IMG/VR virus record: IMGVR_UViG_3300021197_001180 | Span: 1 to 64,000 of that record | Direction: 5' to 3' (one strand) | DNA: 64,000 bases | Origin: a virus | In this document: positions 50,329 to 58,767 of the stretch, piece by piece | Numbering within the stretch: the stretch's first letter is position 1 | How the letters are laid out: each line of letters opens with the position of its first letter | Translations under genes and position numbers: made by a program | Notes under the pieces: model-generated | Databases searched by the model: none | Told to the model about the DNA's origin: nothing | What the model saw: only the letters and a program-made list of their open reading frames with translations

Positions 50329-50489
50329 ATTAATTCCTCGTAATCATGAATTCTAATATCTTCATCGGCTGTCTCATTCCCTGATAAAGGATGAAAACCA
50401 CTACAAAGAAAGAGGTCATTGAATTCCTTTCCAGTGCCATACTCATCATAGATAGCCTGAGTCAGACCATTATACATTAAGTATCTCAT
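50325..50489 (-). CDS. tandem-array small protein ending EELI (array B)
   Basis: 54 residues, begins MRYLMYNGLTQAIYDEYG, ends DYEELI. ATGA overlap with the next gene. One Cys-Ser-Gly-Phe-His segment. Confidence 0.65.
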   Translation of the reverse strand: MRYLMYNGLTQAIYDEYGTGKEFNDLFLCSGFHPLSGNETADEDIRIHDYEELI

Positions 50490-50647
50490 ACAATACCCTC
50501 ATCTACAACAGTCATTCCTAGCCATCTTGCCATATCAATTATATCATCCTTGTTATAATGTATCTCCGTGCAAGTTGCTTCTACTTCAACTCTACTTCTA
50601 TCTTCAGGGACATAAACATCCTCGATATCTTCATCACTAAGTTCCAT
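50486..50647 (-). CDS. acidic small protein heading array B, 53 aa
   Basis: Begins MELSDEDIEDVYVPED; acidic N-terminus, helical C-terminus ending DEGIV. It has no EELI end but overlaps the next ATG. The leader follows the exonuclease gene stop by three bases. Confidence 0.55.
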   Translation of the reverse strand: MELSDEDIEDVYVPEDRSRVEVEATCTEIHYNKDDIIDMARWLGMTVVDEGIV

Positions 50648-50650
50648 AAC

Positions 50651-51550
50651 TTAATCCTCGTACACTTTAAACATACTAGCTACACCCTTAGGAACTGGAA
50701 CCTCCTTAGGTTTGAAGTCTAGCTCCTCATCTAACCACTGCTCAGCTTCCTTGGATGTCCTCAACATGTAGATTAAATCAAATGTCTCTTGGAATCTCAA
50801 GGCTCCATAGCCCTCATCCTCCTCTTCATCTTCATACTTTTCAATATAAAGCTCTAAGACTTTTGATGGCCATTGTTCTAGTGGATACTCTTCTAAATAT
50901 TTCTCGGCTGACTTAGGACCATACAGCTCCTGTAAAGGATACTTTCTGTAAGGTCTTCTGCCATCCCATGGTACTGTTTGTAACCAAGCATTGTAGGTTC
51001 CAGTTAATGATTCAGATATAGCATGGGAAACTCCTGGGATATTATCCGTCTTGTCTCCTGTTATAACCTGCAACCATAAGTTCCTATCACCTTGTTCCTC
51101 TGAAATCTCAAAGACCTTATCAGATTTATTTACATTGTAATGTAAGCCAGGGACTTGAAGTAAATCTTTATCCTCTGTAACTATAACTGATTGTATTCCT
51201 CTAGACTTAAAGAACCCTTGGGCTATTGCTAACCCATCGTCTGCTTCAATACCGCTTAATACTTGAGCGCCCCAGTGTTCTACCATATAATCTCTAATCC
51301 TCTGATAGTACTGAGGCTTAGAGGTAGCTTTACGATGACCCTTGTAAGGCCATGTAACTCCTAATATATTCCTGTAGTTCTTAGGGCTATCCGTAAGATA
51401 ACCTACGTAATGTGTAGCTCCTGCTTTACTTAGCCAACCTTGAAGATACAAATCAACAGTGTTGGTAACAGTCTCCCAGTCCTCTTCATCCTCACATGCT
51501 TGACCACAGTGGTATACGGGGATGTCGAGATCTAGGATGGCCACCCTCAC
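50651..51550 (-). CDS. 5'-3' exonuclease (FEN/T7 gp6-like), GTG start
   Basis: 299 residues from GTG 51,550, which overlaps the previous stop (GTGA) with GGAGGG seven bases ahead. Acidic metal motifs VAILDLD, GIEADDGLA, VTEDKDLL and GDKTDNIPG are those of 5' nucleases. It removes RNA primers and degrades host DNA to nucleotides. Confidence 0.9.
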   Translation of the reverse strand: MRVAILDLDIPVYHCGQACEDEEDWETVTNTVDLYLQGWLSKAGATHYVGYLTDSPKNYRNILGVTWPYKGHRKATSKPQYYQRIRDYMVEHWGAQVLSGIEADDGLAIAQGFFKSRGIQSVIVTEDKDLLQVPGLHYNVNKSDKVFEISEEQGDRNLWLQVITGDKTDNIPGVSHAISESLTGTYNAWLQTVPWDGRRPYRKYPLQELYGPKSAEKYLEEYPLEQWPSKVLELYIEKYEDEEEDEGYGALRFQETFDLIYMLRTSKEAEQWLDEELDFKPKEVPVPKGVASMFKVYED

Positions 51551-51945
51551 AGGGCAACCCTCCATTCCGATGTGTCAAAGCCATGACGTGGAACATAATC
51601 CTCTTCAGTTGACTCTAACATTACAGTCTTAGATGGATAGACTGATTCATTTGGGATAACCCATGCCATAGCTTTACCTACGACAAAGAATTCATCTACC
51701 TCTACAGGACTGTAGGGTTCAACTACACCATTCCTCATGGTCGTTAAGACTCCAAGAGTATACACTGTGCCTCTACGGCGATAGGTTCTCTTGGATGCTG
51801 TCTTTACCTGTACCTTAGTTGCAACCCCATCCTTCAAAGCAATAAAGTCACAGCGGGGTGTAGAGTCCATAGGGATGAACACTTCGTAACCACGCTCTGT
51901 GTAGTTTGCCATTGCTTTTAATTCGTTTACTGTACCTGTATTAAT
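51547..51945 (-). CDS. PD-(D/E)xK nuclease-like protein, AUU start
   Basis: 132 residues from ATT 51,945. NELKAMANYTERGYEVFIP then CDFIALKD and KVQVKTA follow the order of small PD-(D/E)xK nucleases, and the conserved Glu-Leu-Lys-Ala lies upstream of the first ATG (51,912). GGAGG is seven bases ahead of ATT (four bases ahead of an ATA one codon earlier). Probably a DNA-end-processing enzyme. Confidence 0.75.
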   Translation of the reverse strand: MNTGTVNELKAMANYTERGYEVFIPMDSTPRCDFIALKDGVATKVQVKTASKRTYRRRGTVYTLGVLTTMRNGVVEPYSPVEVDEFFVVGKAMAWVIPNESVYPSKTVMLESTEEDYVPRHGFDTSEWRVAL

Positions 51946-52160
51946 TATATTTCCTCCTGTTGTTTAAGCTCTTCTTGAGTCATCCACTCACCATCTTCTA
52001 TGTGTCCTTTACTTACAAAGAACATAGGGGTTAGCCAACGACGTTCATACATATAAACATATAGACCTTTGTAATGAGGACCATACATACCACAAGGTAT
52101 TGTATAGTCCCTTAGATCCATAAGTTCTTTAAGCTTACTAATTAGTGAGTGTCTGCCCAT
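51945..52160 (-). CDS. hypothetical protein, 71 aa
   Basis: Begins MGRHSLISKLKELMDLRDYT inside the end of the polymerase gene. Tyr/Trp-rich, ends QQEEI; the last codons carry the ribosome site of the nuclease. Unknown. Confidence 0.6.
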   Translation of the reverse strand: MGRHSLISKLKELMDLRDYTIPCGMYGPHYKGLYVYMYERRWLTPMFFVSKGHIEDGEWMTQEELKQQEEI

Positions 52161-54025
52161 GTTGTACCTTCCATTGCTTCACCTTCGATTGCTATCCGAG
52201 TCTTAAGTTCTTCACCAGCCTGAAGCATTGCAGCCTCACAGACCTGTTTGAATCTTTCAACATCCTTAATAGCTACATCGAATTGTCCTTCATCGTGGAT
52301 ATTACCTACTGCAAGAACGTCAAGTCCTTCAGCTTCTACTGCCTTCATTACATTACGTAACCAAACCTTCATGATTATAGCTCCACAACTCTGAAGTAAG
52401 CTGTTAAGTGCAGCATGTGCTGACCTAACTTTAACTCTGCGACCATCAATACCCTTAAGCCAACCACGTTCAGCAGCATTTAGTACACCCTCTCTAAGTT
52501 TCTTAAGTGCTGGTGTGTTGTCAAGGAACCTCTTCTTAAGTCGCTTCCCATCCTTTGATGTTCCGCCTACTATAGATCCTATCTTAGCATCACCTGCTCC
52601 ATATAAGAAAGCATATATGAAAGTCTTAGCTTGATTCCTAAAGTCTAACCCTGCTGCATGTTGGTTCGCAGTATGGATATCACCTGTTAAGATTAAGTCT
52701 GTGTACTCTGGGTCATTCATGTAGTGGGCTAAACAGCGAAGCTCAAGACCACTAGCATCACAGCCAATTTGTTTCCTTCCTTCAGGTACAGTGAACAAAG
52801 CTCTACAGTCTGCACCATATGCACCTTCGAATCCCCAAAGTAACTTACCTTCCTTGTCTACTTTAGATGCTGGAACCTGTGCTAAGTTAGGACCACTATG
52901 TGTCATCCTGCCTGTCACTGCCCCTAAGGTATTCACATACCCATGGATTCTATTAGTATCATCATTGAAGTTCTCTATCCATGAAGTTATCATAGACATA
53001 CGTTTGGTTACCATGAAGTAATCAGCCAGTAATGTAGCCTCAGGGAACTGATCCCTGATAGCATCTAACACTGGTTCATTAACTACTATGTTACCATTGT
53101 CCGTAAGAACCTTAGGCTTCCAGCCTCGATGTAACAACTGTTCAGCTATCTGTTGCCTACTACCTAGATTAAACTCAGGCCAGTCAATCCTGGTGAAGCT
53201 ACCACTAAGGTACTCCCTACCATACTGACCTTCAATATAATCAGGCTCAGGTATCAAGTCTTTAAAGTCCTCAAGGAACTTAAGACCCACCGAGCTTACA
53301 CCTCCAGCCTTCAAGGCTCTAGGTTGTATCTCTTTGATCTGTTTAGGTAAAGGCTTAAAGGTCTTATGCACTTCATCCTCAAGCTCCTGTATCTTCTCAG
53401 CTAACTGAGCGGATAACTCACAGGCTCCACGGATATTAAAGTACCAACCATTAGATTGTTGTTGAGCAATGTAACCAGCTATATCCATCTCTAGTTCTAT
53501 GGAGTATTCTGTGAAACCTGATAACTCCTTCCTTAGAAGATTGTAAACTTCTACATTAACTCTTACATCTTGTTGACAATACAATAACATCTCTTCACTG
53601 AATGTTTCCCAACCAGCATCCTCACCGAAGTCCCCTTTGTTTGCCTTGGCATAGTAGCCTAGGTTCATTAAGGTATGTGGACCTACGATCTTCTTCTTCT
53701 GGTTGTGTTCATCCCAAACAGTCGTTGGACATTTAGGATGTAGAGACCTGTTCGTGTTACTAAGTCTACTCATTACTAGAGTATCCATTAGCTTACCACT
53801 GAACTCAAAGTCATAGAGCTTCTTCAGGGCTGGCATGTCGTAGCCTATAATATTGTGGCCTACAAGGACATCAGCTTCCTTTAGTTTCTCAAGACCTTTA
53901 AGGATCTCATCTGGTCTGTAACTAAATACTTCTCCTGTTCTTACATCCTCAATGACGATGCAGTGTATCAGGGACACGGTATCTAATAGACCGTTAGCTT
54001 CTATATCGAAGCAATACTCTTTAAT
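52142..54025 (-). CDS. DNA polymerase, family A (T7-type), AUU start
   Basis: 627 residues from ATT 54,025. Exo I motif DIEANGLLD (residues 7-15), Exo II GHNIIGYD, Exo III YCQQD, polymerase motifs A (DASGLELR), B (KTFIYAFLYG) and C (HDEGQF). Exo I lies before the first GTG (53,977), so the gene must start earlier; an in-frame TAA lies just before GGAGGAAAT-ATT. It overlaps the 71-residue gene by 19 bases. Confidence 0.97.
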   Translation of the reverse strand: MKEYCFDIEANGLLDTVSLIHCIVIEDVRTGEVFSYRPDEILKGLEKLKEADVLVGHNIIGYDMPALKKLYDFEFSGKLMDTLVMSRLSNTNRSLHPKCPTTVWDEHNQKKKIVGPHTLMNLGYYAKANKGDFGEDAGWETFSEEMLLYCQQDVRVNVEVYNLLRKELSGFTEYSIELEMDIAGYIAQQQSNGWYFNIRGACELSAQLAEKIQELEDEVHKTFKPLPKQIKEIQPRALKAGGVSSVGLKFLEDFKDLIPEPDYIEGQYGREYLSGSFTRIDWPEFNLGSRQQIAEQLLHRGWKPKVLTDNGNIVVNEPVLDAIRDQFPEATLLADYFMVTKRMSMITSWIENFNDDTNRIHGYVNTLGAVTGRMTHSGPNLAQVPASKVDKEGKLLWGFEGAYGADCRALFTVPEGRKQIGCDASGLELRCLAHYMNDPEYTDLILTGDIHTANQHAAGLDFRNQAKTFIYAFLYGAGDAKIGSIVGGTSKDGKRLKKRFLDNTPALKKLREGVLNAAERGWLKGIDGRRVKVRSAHAALNSLLQSCGAIIMKVWLRNVMKAVEAEGLDVLAVGNIHDEGQFDVAIKDVERFKQVCEAAMLQAGEELKTRIAIEGEAMEGTTWADTH

Positions 54026-54037
54026 ATTTCCTCCTTA

Positions 54038-54232
54038 TTATATTAGTTCTTCGCACTGTTCAGCGGATAAGTAGTCTTCTCCGTTATTCGCAACAGAACC
54101 TTCTCGATACACCATAGTCTCATGACCTGAAGTCTGTGAATGATACTGAGTTGTGTTAGATTGTTCATATACAATATCTATATAAGTATCTAAATTCTCT
54201 TCATCTCCGTAGATAGAAGCATATACATTCAT
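54038..54232 (-). CDS. tandem-array small protein ending EELI (array C)
   Basis: 64 residues, begins MNVYASIYGDEEN, ends QCEELI. Here the junction has decayed to GAAGAACTAATATAATAA and the next ribosome site (GGAGG) belongs to the polymerase AUU start. It is therefore the array's left end. Confidence 0.65.
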   Translation of the reverse strand: MNVYASIYGDEENLDTYIDIVYEQSNTTQYHSQTSGHETMVYREGSVANNGEDYLSAEQCEELI

Positions 54233-54420
54233 ATCAGTTCCTCCACTGACGCACCATGATTATCAATGATGTTAGATAAAGATAAAGAAGAGGCTGTAAG
54301 ATCATCGAAGCGTTCATCAACATGAGGATTATAAAGTAAACCACGGTGGGCATTGCTATCCATGTCTTCAGCTTCTATAAGATATGTCCAGTTACCTAAT
54401 TCAAAGTAATAGTATCTCAT
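54229..54420 (-). CDS. tandem-array small protein ending EELI (array C)
   Basis: 63 residues, begins MRYYYFELGNWTYLIEAED, ends SVEELI. ATGA overlaps both neighbours. Beta start then acidic helix; unknown. Confidence 0.65.
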   Translation of the reverse strand: MRYYYFELGNWTYLIEAEDMDSNAHRGLLYNPHVDERFDDLTASSLSLSNIIDNHGASVEELI

Positions 54421-54602
54421 ATCAACTCCTCAGTTTCTGTATAATACCTATGGATATCAGACATTGTCATAGTCTGGACACCTGGAGTCAGCTGCTCAAT
54501 ACCATAAGTTCCCATAACTTGAGTCCTCTCAGGTCTCGCTATATCATCTTCACCATGGAATATATAGTCAGTACCTTCTAGGTGTAATTGAAAGTATCTC
54601 AT
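54417..54602 (-). CDS. tandem-array small protein ending EELI (array C)
   Basis: 61 residues from the inner ATG 54,602 (MRYFQLHLEGTDY), which follows the ribosome site; the outer ATG is upstream of that site. Ends TETEELI. ATGA overlaps. Confidence 0.65.
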   Translation of the reverse strand: MRYFQLHLEGTDYIFHGEDDIARPERTQVMGTYGIEQLTPGVQTMTMSDIHRYYTETEELI

Positions 54603-54769
54603 ATCAACTCCTCCCATCCTCTATGCAAGGGTTCACTATCACGTCTACGATATGCAATAGGTCCCTGCCAAGAGCTGTCACTATTACCCACAATCCTAAC
54701 AGCTCCAGGAACCTTAAGATACACAGTACCTGTCTTGTATCTGTAGTACTTACCAACTTGAGCAATCAT
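54599..54769 (-). CDS. tandem-array small protein ending EELI (array C)
   Basis: 56 residues, begins MIAQVGKYYRYKTGTVYLK, ends GWEELI. Basic, beta-rich. ATGA overlaps both neighbours. Found by reading between flanking array members. Confidence 0.62.
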   Translation of the reverse strand: MIAQVGKYYRYKTGTVYLKVPGAVRIVGNSDSSWQGPIAYRRRDSEPLHRGWEELI

Positions 54770-54972
54770 ATTAACTCCTCATAGATGGCTTCTTCAGATA
54801 CACACCATTGATCTTGAGAATCCCATGGTATCTGTTCTCTGGAATTATTCCAAGAACATTCAGTTACTAGGCCACAAGGAACCATGAAGTAATCTTCCTC
54901 CGATGGATACCAGAACTCTGTGAACTCTTGGACTGCTACTAACATACCTATTTGTACTTCGTCATAAGTCAT
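54766..54972 (-). CDS. tandem-array small protein ending EELI (array C)
   Basis: 68 residues, begins MTYDEVQIGMLVAVQEFTE, ends AIYEELI. Contains two cysteines and Trp-rich segments. ATGA overlaps. Confidence 0.65.
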   Translation of the reverse strand: MTYDEVQIGMLVAVQEFTEFWYPSEEDYFMVPCGLVTECSWNNSREQIPWDSQDQWCVSEEAIYEELI

Positions 54973-55166
54973 ATCAATTCCTCCACTCTACGATCTACAC
55001 GTAAACCTGGCATAGTGTGTTCCAAGTCTTCCTTTTCTATAATCTCAGTATGCTGAGCTCCTTTATATTTCTGCTTACAGATAGGATCCCTTCTAGAGTC
55101 ACTATGATAGGAAACTATAAGAGATCCATTGGTCCTTATATAATTGGCCCATAAATAGTATCTCAT
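54969..55166 (-). CDS. tandem-array small protein ending EELI (array C)
   Basis: 65 residues from ATG 55,166 (MRYYLWANYIRTNG), ends RRVEELI. Basic C-terminal half. ATGA overlaps. Confidence 0.65.
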   Translation of the reverse strand: MRYYLWANYIRTNGSLIVSYHSDSRRDPICKQKYKGAQHTEIIEKEDLEHTMPGLRVDRRVEELI

Positions 55167-55312
55167 ATCAGTTCCTCCCATCCTAACTGTCCTTGTACCA
55201 CCTCCCAGTTAGAGAAGGCTATCGTCCATATAGAAGTAGAGGTTTGATACCTAAGAGTTTCTGAGAGGACTCCATCTTCATTTGGATTATCTGTATATGT
55301 AAAGTATCTCAT
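55163..55312 (-). CDS. tandem-array small protein ending EELI (array C)
   Basis: 49 residues, begins MRYFTYTDNPNEDG, ends GWEELI. The shortest array C member; beta-rich with Trp near the end. ATGA overlaps both neighbours. Confidence 0.62.
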   Translation of the reverse strand: MRYFTYTDNPNEDGVLSETLRYQTSTSIWTIAFSNWEVVQGQLGWEELI

Positions 55313-55509
55313 ATTAGTTCCTCCACATCACCTACTCTTCTCAATCCCTCGATAGACTTAAGTTGAGTAAGCCTACCCCGCATAATCTCAGTACTATTAC
55401 GACGTAACTCCTGACAAGCTACAGGTTTGCTCCGCATCCCATTGAAGTTACTAGCAGTATACTTTGCTGTAAGTGTTATGCTACTACTATGATATATAAA
55501 GTATCTCAT
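55309..55509 (-). CDS. tandem-array small protein ending EELI (array C)
   Basis: 66 residues, begins MRYFIYHSSSITLTAKYTA, ends VEELI. Basic middle (CQELRRNSTEIMRGRL). ATGA overlaps. Confidence 0.65.
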   Translation of the reverse strand: MRYFIYHSSSITLTAKYTASNFNGMRSKPVACQELRRNSTEIMRGRLTQLKSIEGLRRVGDVEELI

Positions 55510-55679
55510 ATGAGTTCCTCCGTATCCCTGTTTCGCTTACAGACATCAAGAGAAACCCCATCACTAGGGTCTATCCTCCACATACCTTGGACTCCCATAA
55601 AGAAAGTATCAGGATGTTCATAGAAATAATTTCTATATGTTAATTGTGTACCACTTTGGTACCTAAAGACTCTAACCAT
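55506..55679 (-). CDS. tandem-array small protein ending EELI (array C, first member)
   Basis: 57 residues from ATG 55,679 (MVRVFRYQSGTQLTYRN), 16 bases after the primase-helicase gene, with AAGAGG ahead. Ends DTEELI. A longer frame lies inside the helicase gene and is rejected. Confidence 0.62.
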   Translation of the reverse strand: MVRVFRYQSGTQLTYRNYFYEHPDTFFMGVQGMWRIDPSDGVSLDVCKRNRDTEELI

Positions 55680-55695
55680 AATGGTAGCCTCTTGA

Positions 55696-57390
55696 TTAGT
55701 ACTCAGTATCCTCGGGATCGTGGAGGAAATGAGAAACTTCTTCGTCGCCCCCAATCTCCAAAAGCCTACCAGTCTCTGGGTCAAACCACAGGTGTGTGGC
55801 TATACCAGTCTGTCCAGTGTAACGAGACTTCAAGACCCTAACCTTCGTTAGGTTTGCTGCCTTCTCACACTGTGCTTGTTGATCCCGCTCAAGTCCAATG
55901 ACTGCATCACTTAACTGAGCTATAGATTGAGAACCCCTGAGGTGACTTAAGGAAACTTCAGAACCATTCTCATGACCTTTGTCCCCACCAACCCTACGAA
56001 GGTGGCTCACCAAGAACATTGATATACCTGTCTCTTGAACTAACTGTCTTAGCTTAGTCATGATGGAGTCTATGTTCTTTCTTTCATCACCACCGTCTTC
56101 TTGCGACGAAACCACAATAGATAGATGGTCAAGAATAACACGCTTACATCCAAGAGCTTTAACCATATATCTAATTTGAGCGATAAGATTATCACCAGAT
56201 GTGGAACCGAAGTGATCGTAAGCAACCAACCTACCAGTGCCAGCAGTGGCTTTAAACGCTGCCTTATAGTCTTCTTTCGAAACAAGGTCACGATATTTCT
56301 TCCTATGTAGTTGAGTGTTACAGTGGATACCCATGATCCCTTGGGTTGTCCTTACTGGTGTCTCCTCCAAAGCTAAGATACCAATCATATCTTTAGTCTC
56401 TGTCAACATCCAGTACTCTAGTTCCCTCATCACTGAGGATTTACCCATGCCACTACCTGAAGTAATGGTTACGAGTTCAGCATCCCTGATACCATCTAGC
56501 ATCTCATTCAAACCAGCCCAAGGATATGGGATACTTGGTAACTCATCGTCAGCCAAGAGGTCATCAAAGATATCTGCTAAGTTAACGATACCATCAGGTG
56601 CCATCCTCTTACGATCCCAATAGCAGGATACAAATTCCTTTAAGTCTCCATGCTTAAGGTATTCATTAGGGTCATTATACTTAACAAGAGGTACTATGTG
56701 TGCCTTCCCTGGGGTCAATAGCATTGCTACTTCTTTAGCCTTCTCCTGTCCAGGCTTATCGTTATCGAAACATATAACAACTTCACCAAATCCTTCAATG
56801 AAATCTAAGTTTCTTTTGATATCCTTAACAGCAGAGCCAGTACCATTACATACAGAAACAACAGGGTCTCTCTTGTTTAGCATGTGGTACACAGACATAG
56901 CGTCAATCTCACCTTCAGTTATAACCAACCTCTTACCCTTGGTAGGGAATAGATGTTGACCAAACAACCCAGAGTTCTGGTTGCTTCCTAAAGCTAAGAT
57001 CTGTTTCTTACCTTCAATCCTTTCAGCCTTACAGACCTTACCACCTGACAATACACTACTATCTCGATCTCTTAACGGGAAGAATACATCTCCCTTAGAA
57101 GTTAACCGTGTTCCGTAGTGTCTTAATATCTGTGCTGGGATATATCTGTGTTGGTCCTGAGAGAACTCAAATTCCTCGGGGACTTTAAAAGCTGAAGGGT
57201 TTGTAGGTGTTGTGGGTCTTTCAGTACCAGTACCATCAGAAGGCAGGAGGATTCCAGCCTGTTCATGGTATTGTTTGTTATCGAAAGGTGTATTACATTT
57301 ATGGCAATATGCCCCACCATCAGTATAACTACTCACCGCATCACTTGAACCACATGCCGGACAAGGCAGTCCTGACTTAACGAAACTCAT
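55696..57390 (-). CDS. primase-helicase (T7 gp4-like)
   Basis: 564 residues from ATG 57,390. N-terminal zinc motif CPACGS...[18 protein letters not shown] with FDNDKPG, Walker [11 protein letters not shown], Walker B VILDHLS, and the later SHLRR motif. It primes lagging strands and unwinds DNA at the fork as a hexamer. GGAGG comes from the upstream gene end; overlap ATGA. Confidence 0.95.
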   Translation of the reverse strand: MSFVKSGLPCPACGSSDAVSSYTDGGAYCHKCNTPFDNKQYHEQAGILLPSDGTGTERPTTPTNPSAFKVPEEFEFSQDQHRYIPAQILRHYGTRLTSKGDVFFPLRDRDSSVLSGGKVCKAERIEGKKQILALGSNQNSGLFGQHLFPTKGKRLVITEGEIDAMSVYHMLNKRDPVVSVCNGTGSAVKDIKRNLDFIEGFGEVVICFDNDKPGQEKAKEVAMLLTPGKAHIVPLVKYNDPNEYLKHGDLKEFVSCYWDRKRMAPDGIVNLADIFDDLLADDELPSIPYPWAGLNEMLDGIRDAELVTITSGSGMGKSSVMRELEYWMLTETKDMIGILALEETPVRTTQGIMGIHCNTQLHRKKYRDLVSKEDYKAAFKATAGTGRLVAYDHFGSTSGDNLIAQIRYMVKALGCKRVILDHLSIVVSSQEDGGDERKNIDSIMTKLRQLVQETGISMFLVSHLRRVGGDKGHENGSEVSLSHLRGSQSIAQLSDAVIGLERDQQAQCEKAANLTKVRVLKSRYTGQTGIATHLWFDPETGRLLEIGGDEEVSHFLHDPEDTEY

Positions 57391-57902
57391 TCTATTTCCT
57401 CCCAATCTTTATACAGACTGAGGATCTCACGAGCGTAGTCAATCTTGTCTTTAACATATTGCCCAGCAGGTTGGTAGGTACTCCATAATTCTAGGTTACT
57501 TAATCTATTATCAGACCTGTTACCATTCTTATGATGTACATTCTCGTGTGCCTCTAAACAACGTCCTAAGTGTTGCTCCATCACTATACGATGATGAGCT
57601 TTCCGCTTACCTCCTCTATATACCTGTAAATATCCTCTACAGTCTATCTTAGGTTCTCCATCAATAGTCCTTAAAGTAATTAGAGGATCTCCATGTCTAA
57701 ACTGTCTTGTGTAGTGCATATCACATAACCCTTTCGAGTGATGTTCATTCATGCAACCTTCTACACTACAACCCACAGTACCTATAACCCTAAAGGGCAC
57801 TGAAGCTGAGACATGGCCTGTTCTTTTAAGTCTGGAATAATGTCCTGAACAATATCCCTTAGACTTTGAGGGCTTATCACAGCCCTCAGCATTGCATGTT
57901 AT
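57387..57902 (-). CDS. HNH homing endonuclease with paired zinc fingers, AUA start
   Basis: 171 residues if read from ATA 57,902. Two similar fingers (CNAEGCDKP...CSGHY and CSVEGCMNE...CDMHY) lead to [11 protein letters not shown] and [11 protein letters not shown], the HNH site. The first finger precedes the first GTG (57,800), and an in-frame TAA sits just before ATA, with AGGAG ahead. Next to the primase-helicase, which it may home into. Confidence 0.8.
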   Translation of the reverse strand: MTCNAEGCDKPSKSKGYCSGHYSRLKRTGHVSASVPFRVIGTVGCSVEGCMNEHHSKGLCDMHYTRQFRHGDPLITLRTIDGEPKIDCRGYLQVYRGGKRKAHHRIVMEQHLGRCLEAHENVHHKNGNRSDNRLSNLELWSTYQPAGQYVKDKIDYAREILSLYKDWEEIE

Positions 57903-57905
57903 AAC

Positions 57906-58070
57906 TTATTCTCCTAAGTCTAGTAAGGTTGAAGCAAACTTATGGATTGAATTCTTAAGCTCAACTAACTCAAGCTCAAGTTCCTCAGTCCTTTCTTTTG
58001 CCTGAAGATAACCAGCATATGCTACTGCTAGTTCGTACTCCAGTTCCTCTCTAGTACTCTGTTTCTTCAC
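57906..58070 (-). CDS. small coiled-coil protein, 54 aa, GTG start
   Basis: From GTG 58,070 ([M]KKQSTREELEYELAVAY) with GGAAG ahead inside the SSB end. Leu/Glu-rich helix throughout (TEELELELVELKNSI). The end carries AGGAG for the HNH gene. Unknown. Confidence 0.55.
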   Translation of the reverse strand: MKKQSTREELEYELAVAYAGYLQAKERTEELELELVELKNSIHKFASTLLDLGE

Positions 58071-58524
58071 CAGATTCTTCCGAAGCGGCTTGGAATGTAG
58101 GAGCATCATCATAGGCTTCGAATGAGAAAGCACCATTCTCTTCTACGACTTGTAAGGCTACTAAGTAATTAGTTATACCAGACTTACCCATCATTGAGTA
58201 AGGTTTAGTTGTATAAACAACGTCTACTGTAGAGCCACGAGGGATCTCACGTAGTTGGTTGTCCGAATCAACAAATGGTTTAGCATAACGATCAACACAA
58301 GCTTTAGGACTTGGCATGTACTTGGTTTTGAACTTAGCTTTGAACTGTTCATTGCCATTATACTCACCTTTAGTTACTGATAACCCGTTAGCTTCTGCAT
58401 CAGCAGCTTGCTCGGCAGTTAGAGTAATTGTAATCTCATACTTGTCACCTTTCTTTCCGTTGAACTCTGGAAATTCTGTGATGTTGCTGAATAATACTGT
58501 ACCTAATTGTTTCTTCTGAGTCAT
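58051..58524 (-). CDS. single-stranded DNA-binding protein-like
   Basis: 157 residues, begins MTQKKQLGTVLFSNITEF, beta-rich (OB-fold-like). It ends with an acidic tail and a final aromatic residue (SEESGEETEY), as in T7 gp2.5, where this tail contacts polymerase and helicase. Position among replication genes supports it. Confidence 0.8.
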   Translation of the reverse strand: MTQKKQLGTVLFSNITEFPEFNGKKGDKYEITITLTAEQAADAEANGLSVTKGEYNGNEQFKAKFKTKYMPSPKACVDRYAKPFVDSDNQLREIPRGSTVDVVYTTKPYSMMGKSGITNYLVALQVVEENGAFSFEAYDDAPTFQAASEESGEETEY

Positions 58525-58532
58525 ATGTTCTC

Positions 58533-58754
58533 CTATTTTAAATTTACGTTATCTAACTTTGCTTTATGGAAAGATAACTGGGTATAATAAGGAGACATAT
58601 TGTTAGCCTCCTCATTACTGAATTGGCTTACGATAGACCATAAGGACTGACGTTCACTTGACATTAACAAGCGCTCCTGCCCATTAAAATCTCTCATGTT
58701 TTGGTCAGCCCATAGTAGGCCTATGATTTGTTTGTTGCTTAATGATCCGTAGAT
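58533..58754 (-). CDS. hypothetical protein, 73 aa, AUC start
   Basis: Read from ATC 58,754; an in-frame TAA ends three codons earlier and AGGAGG is nine bases ahead. [M]YGSLSNKQIIGLLWADQN; mostly helical, no ATG before residue 20. Precedes the SSB gene and may act in replication. Confidence 0.65.
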   Translation of the reverse strand: MYGSLSNKQIIGLLWADQNMRDFNGQERLLMSSERQSLWSIVSQFSNEEANNMSPYYTQLSFHKAKLDNVNLK

Positions 58755-58767
58755 CTGTTGTTACCTC

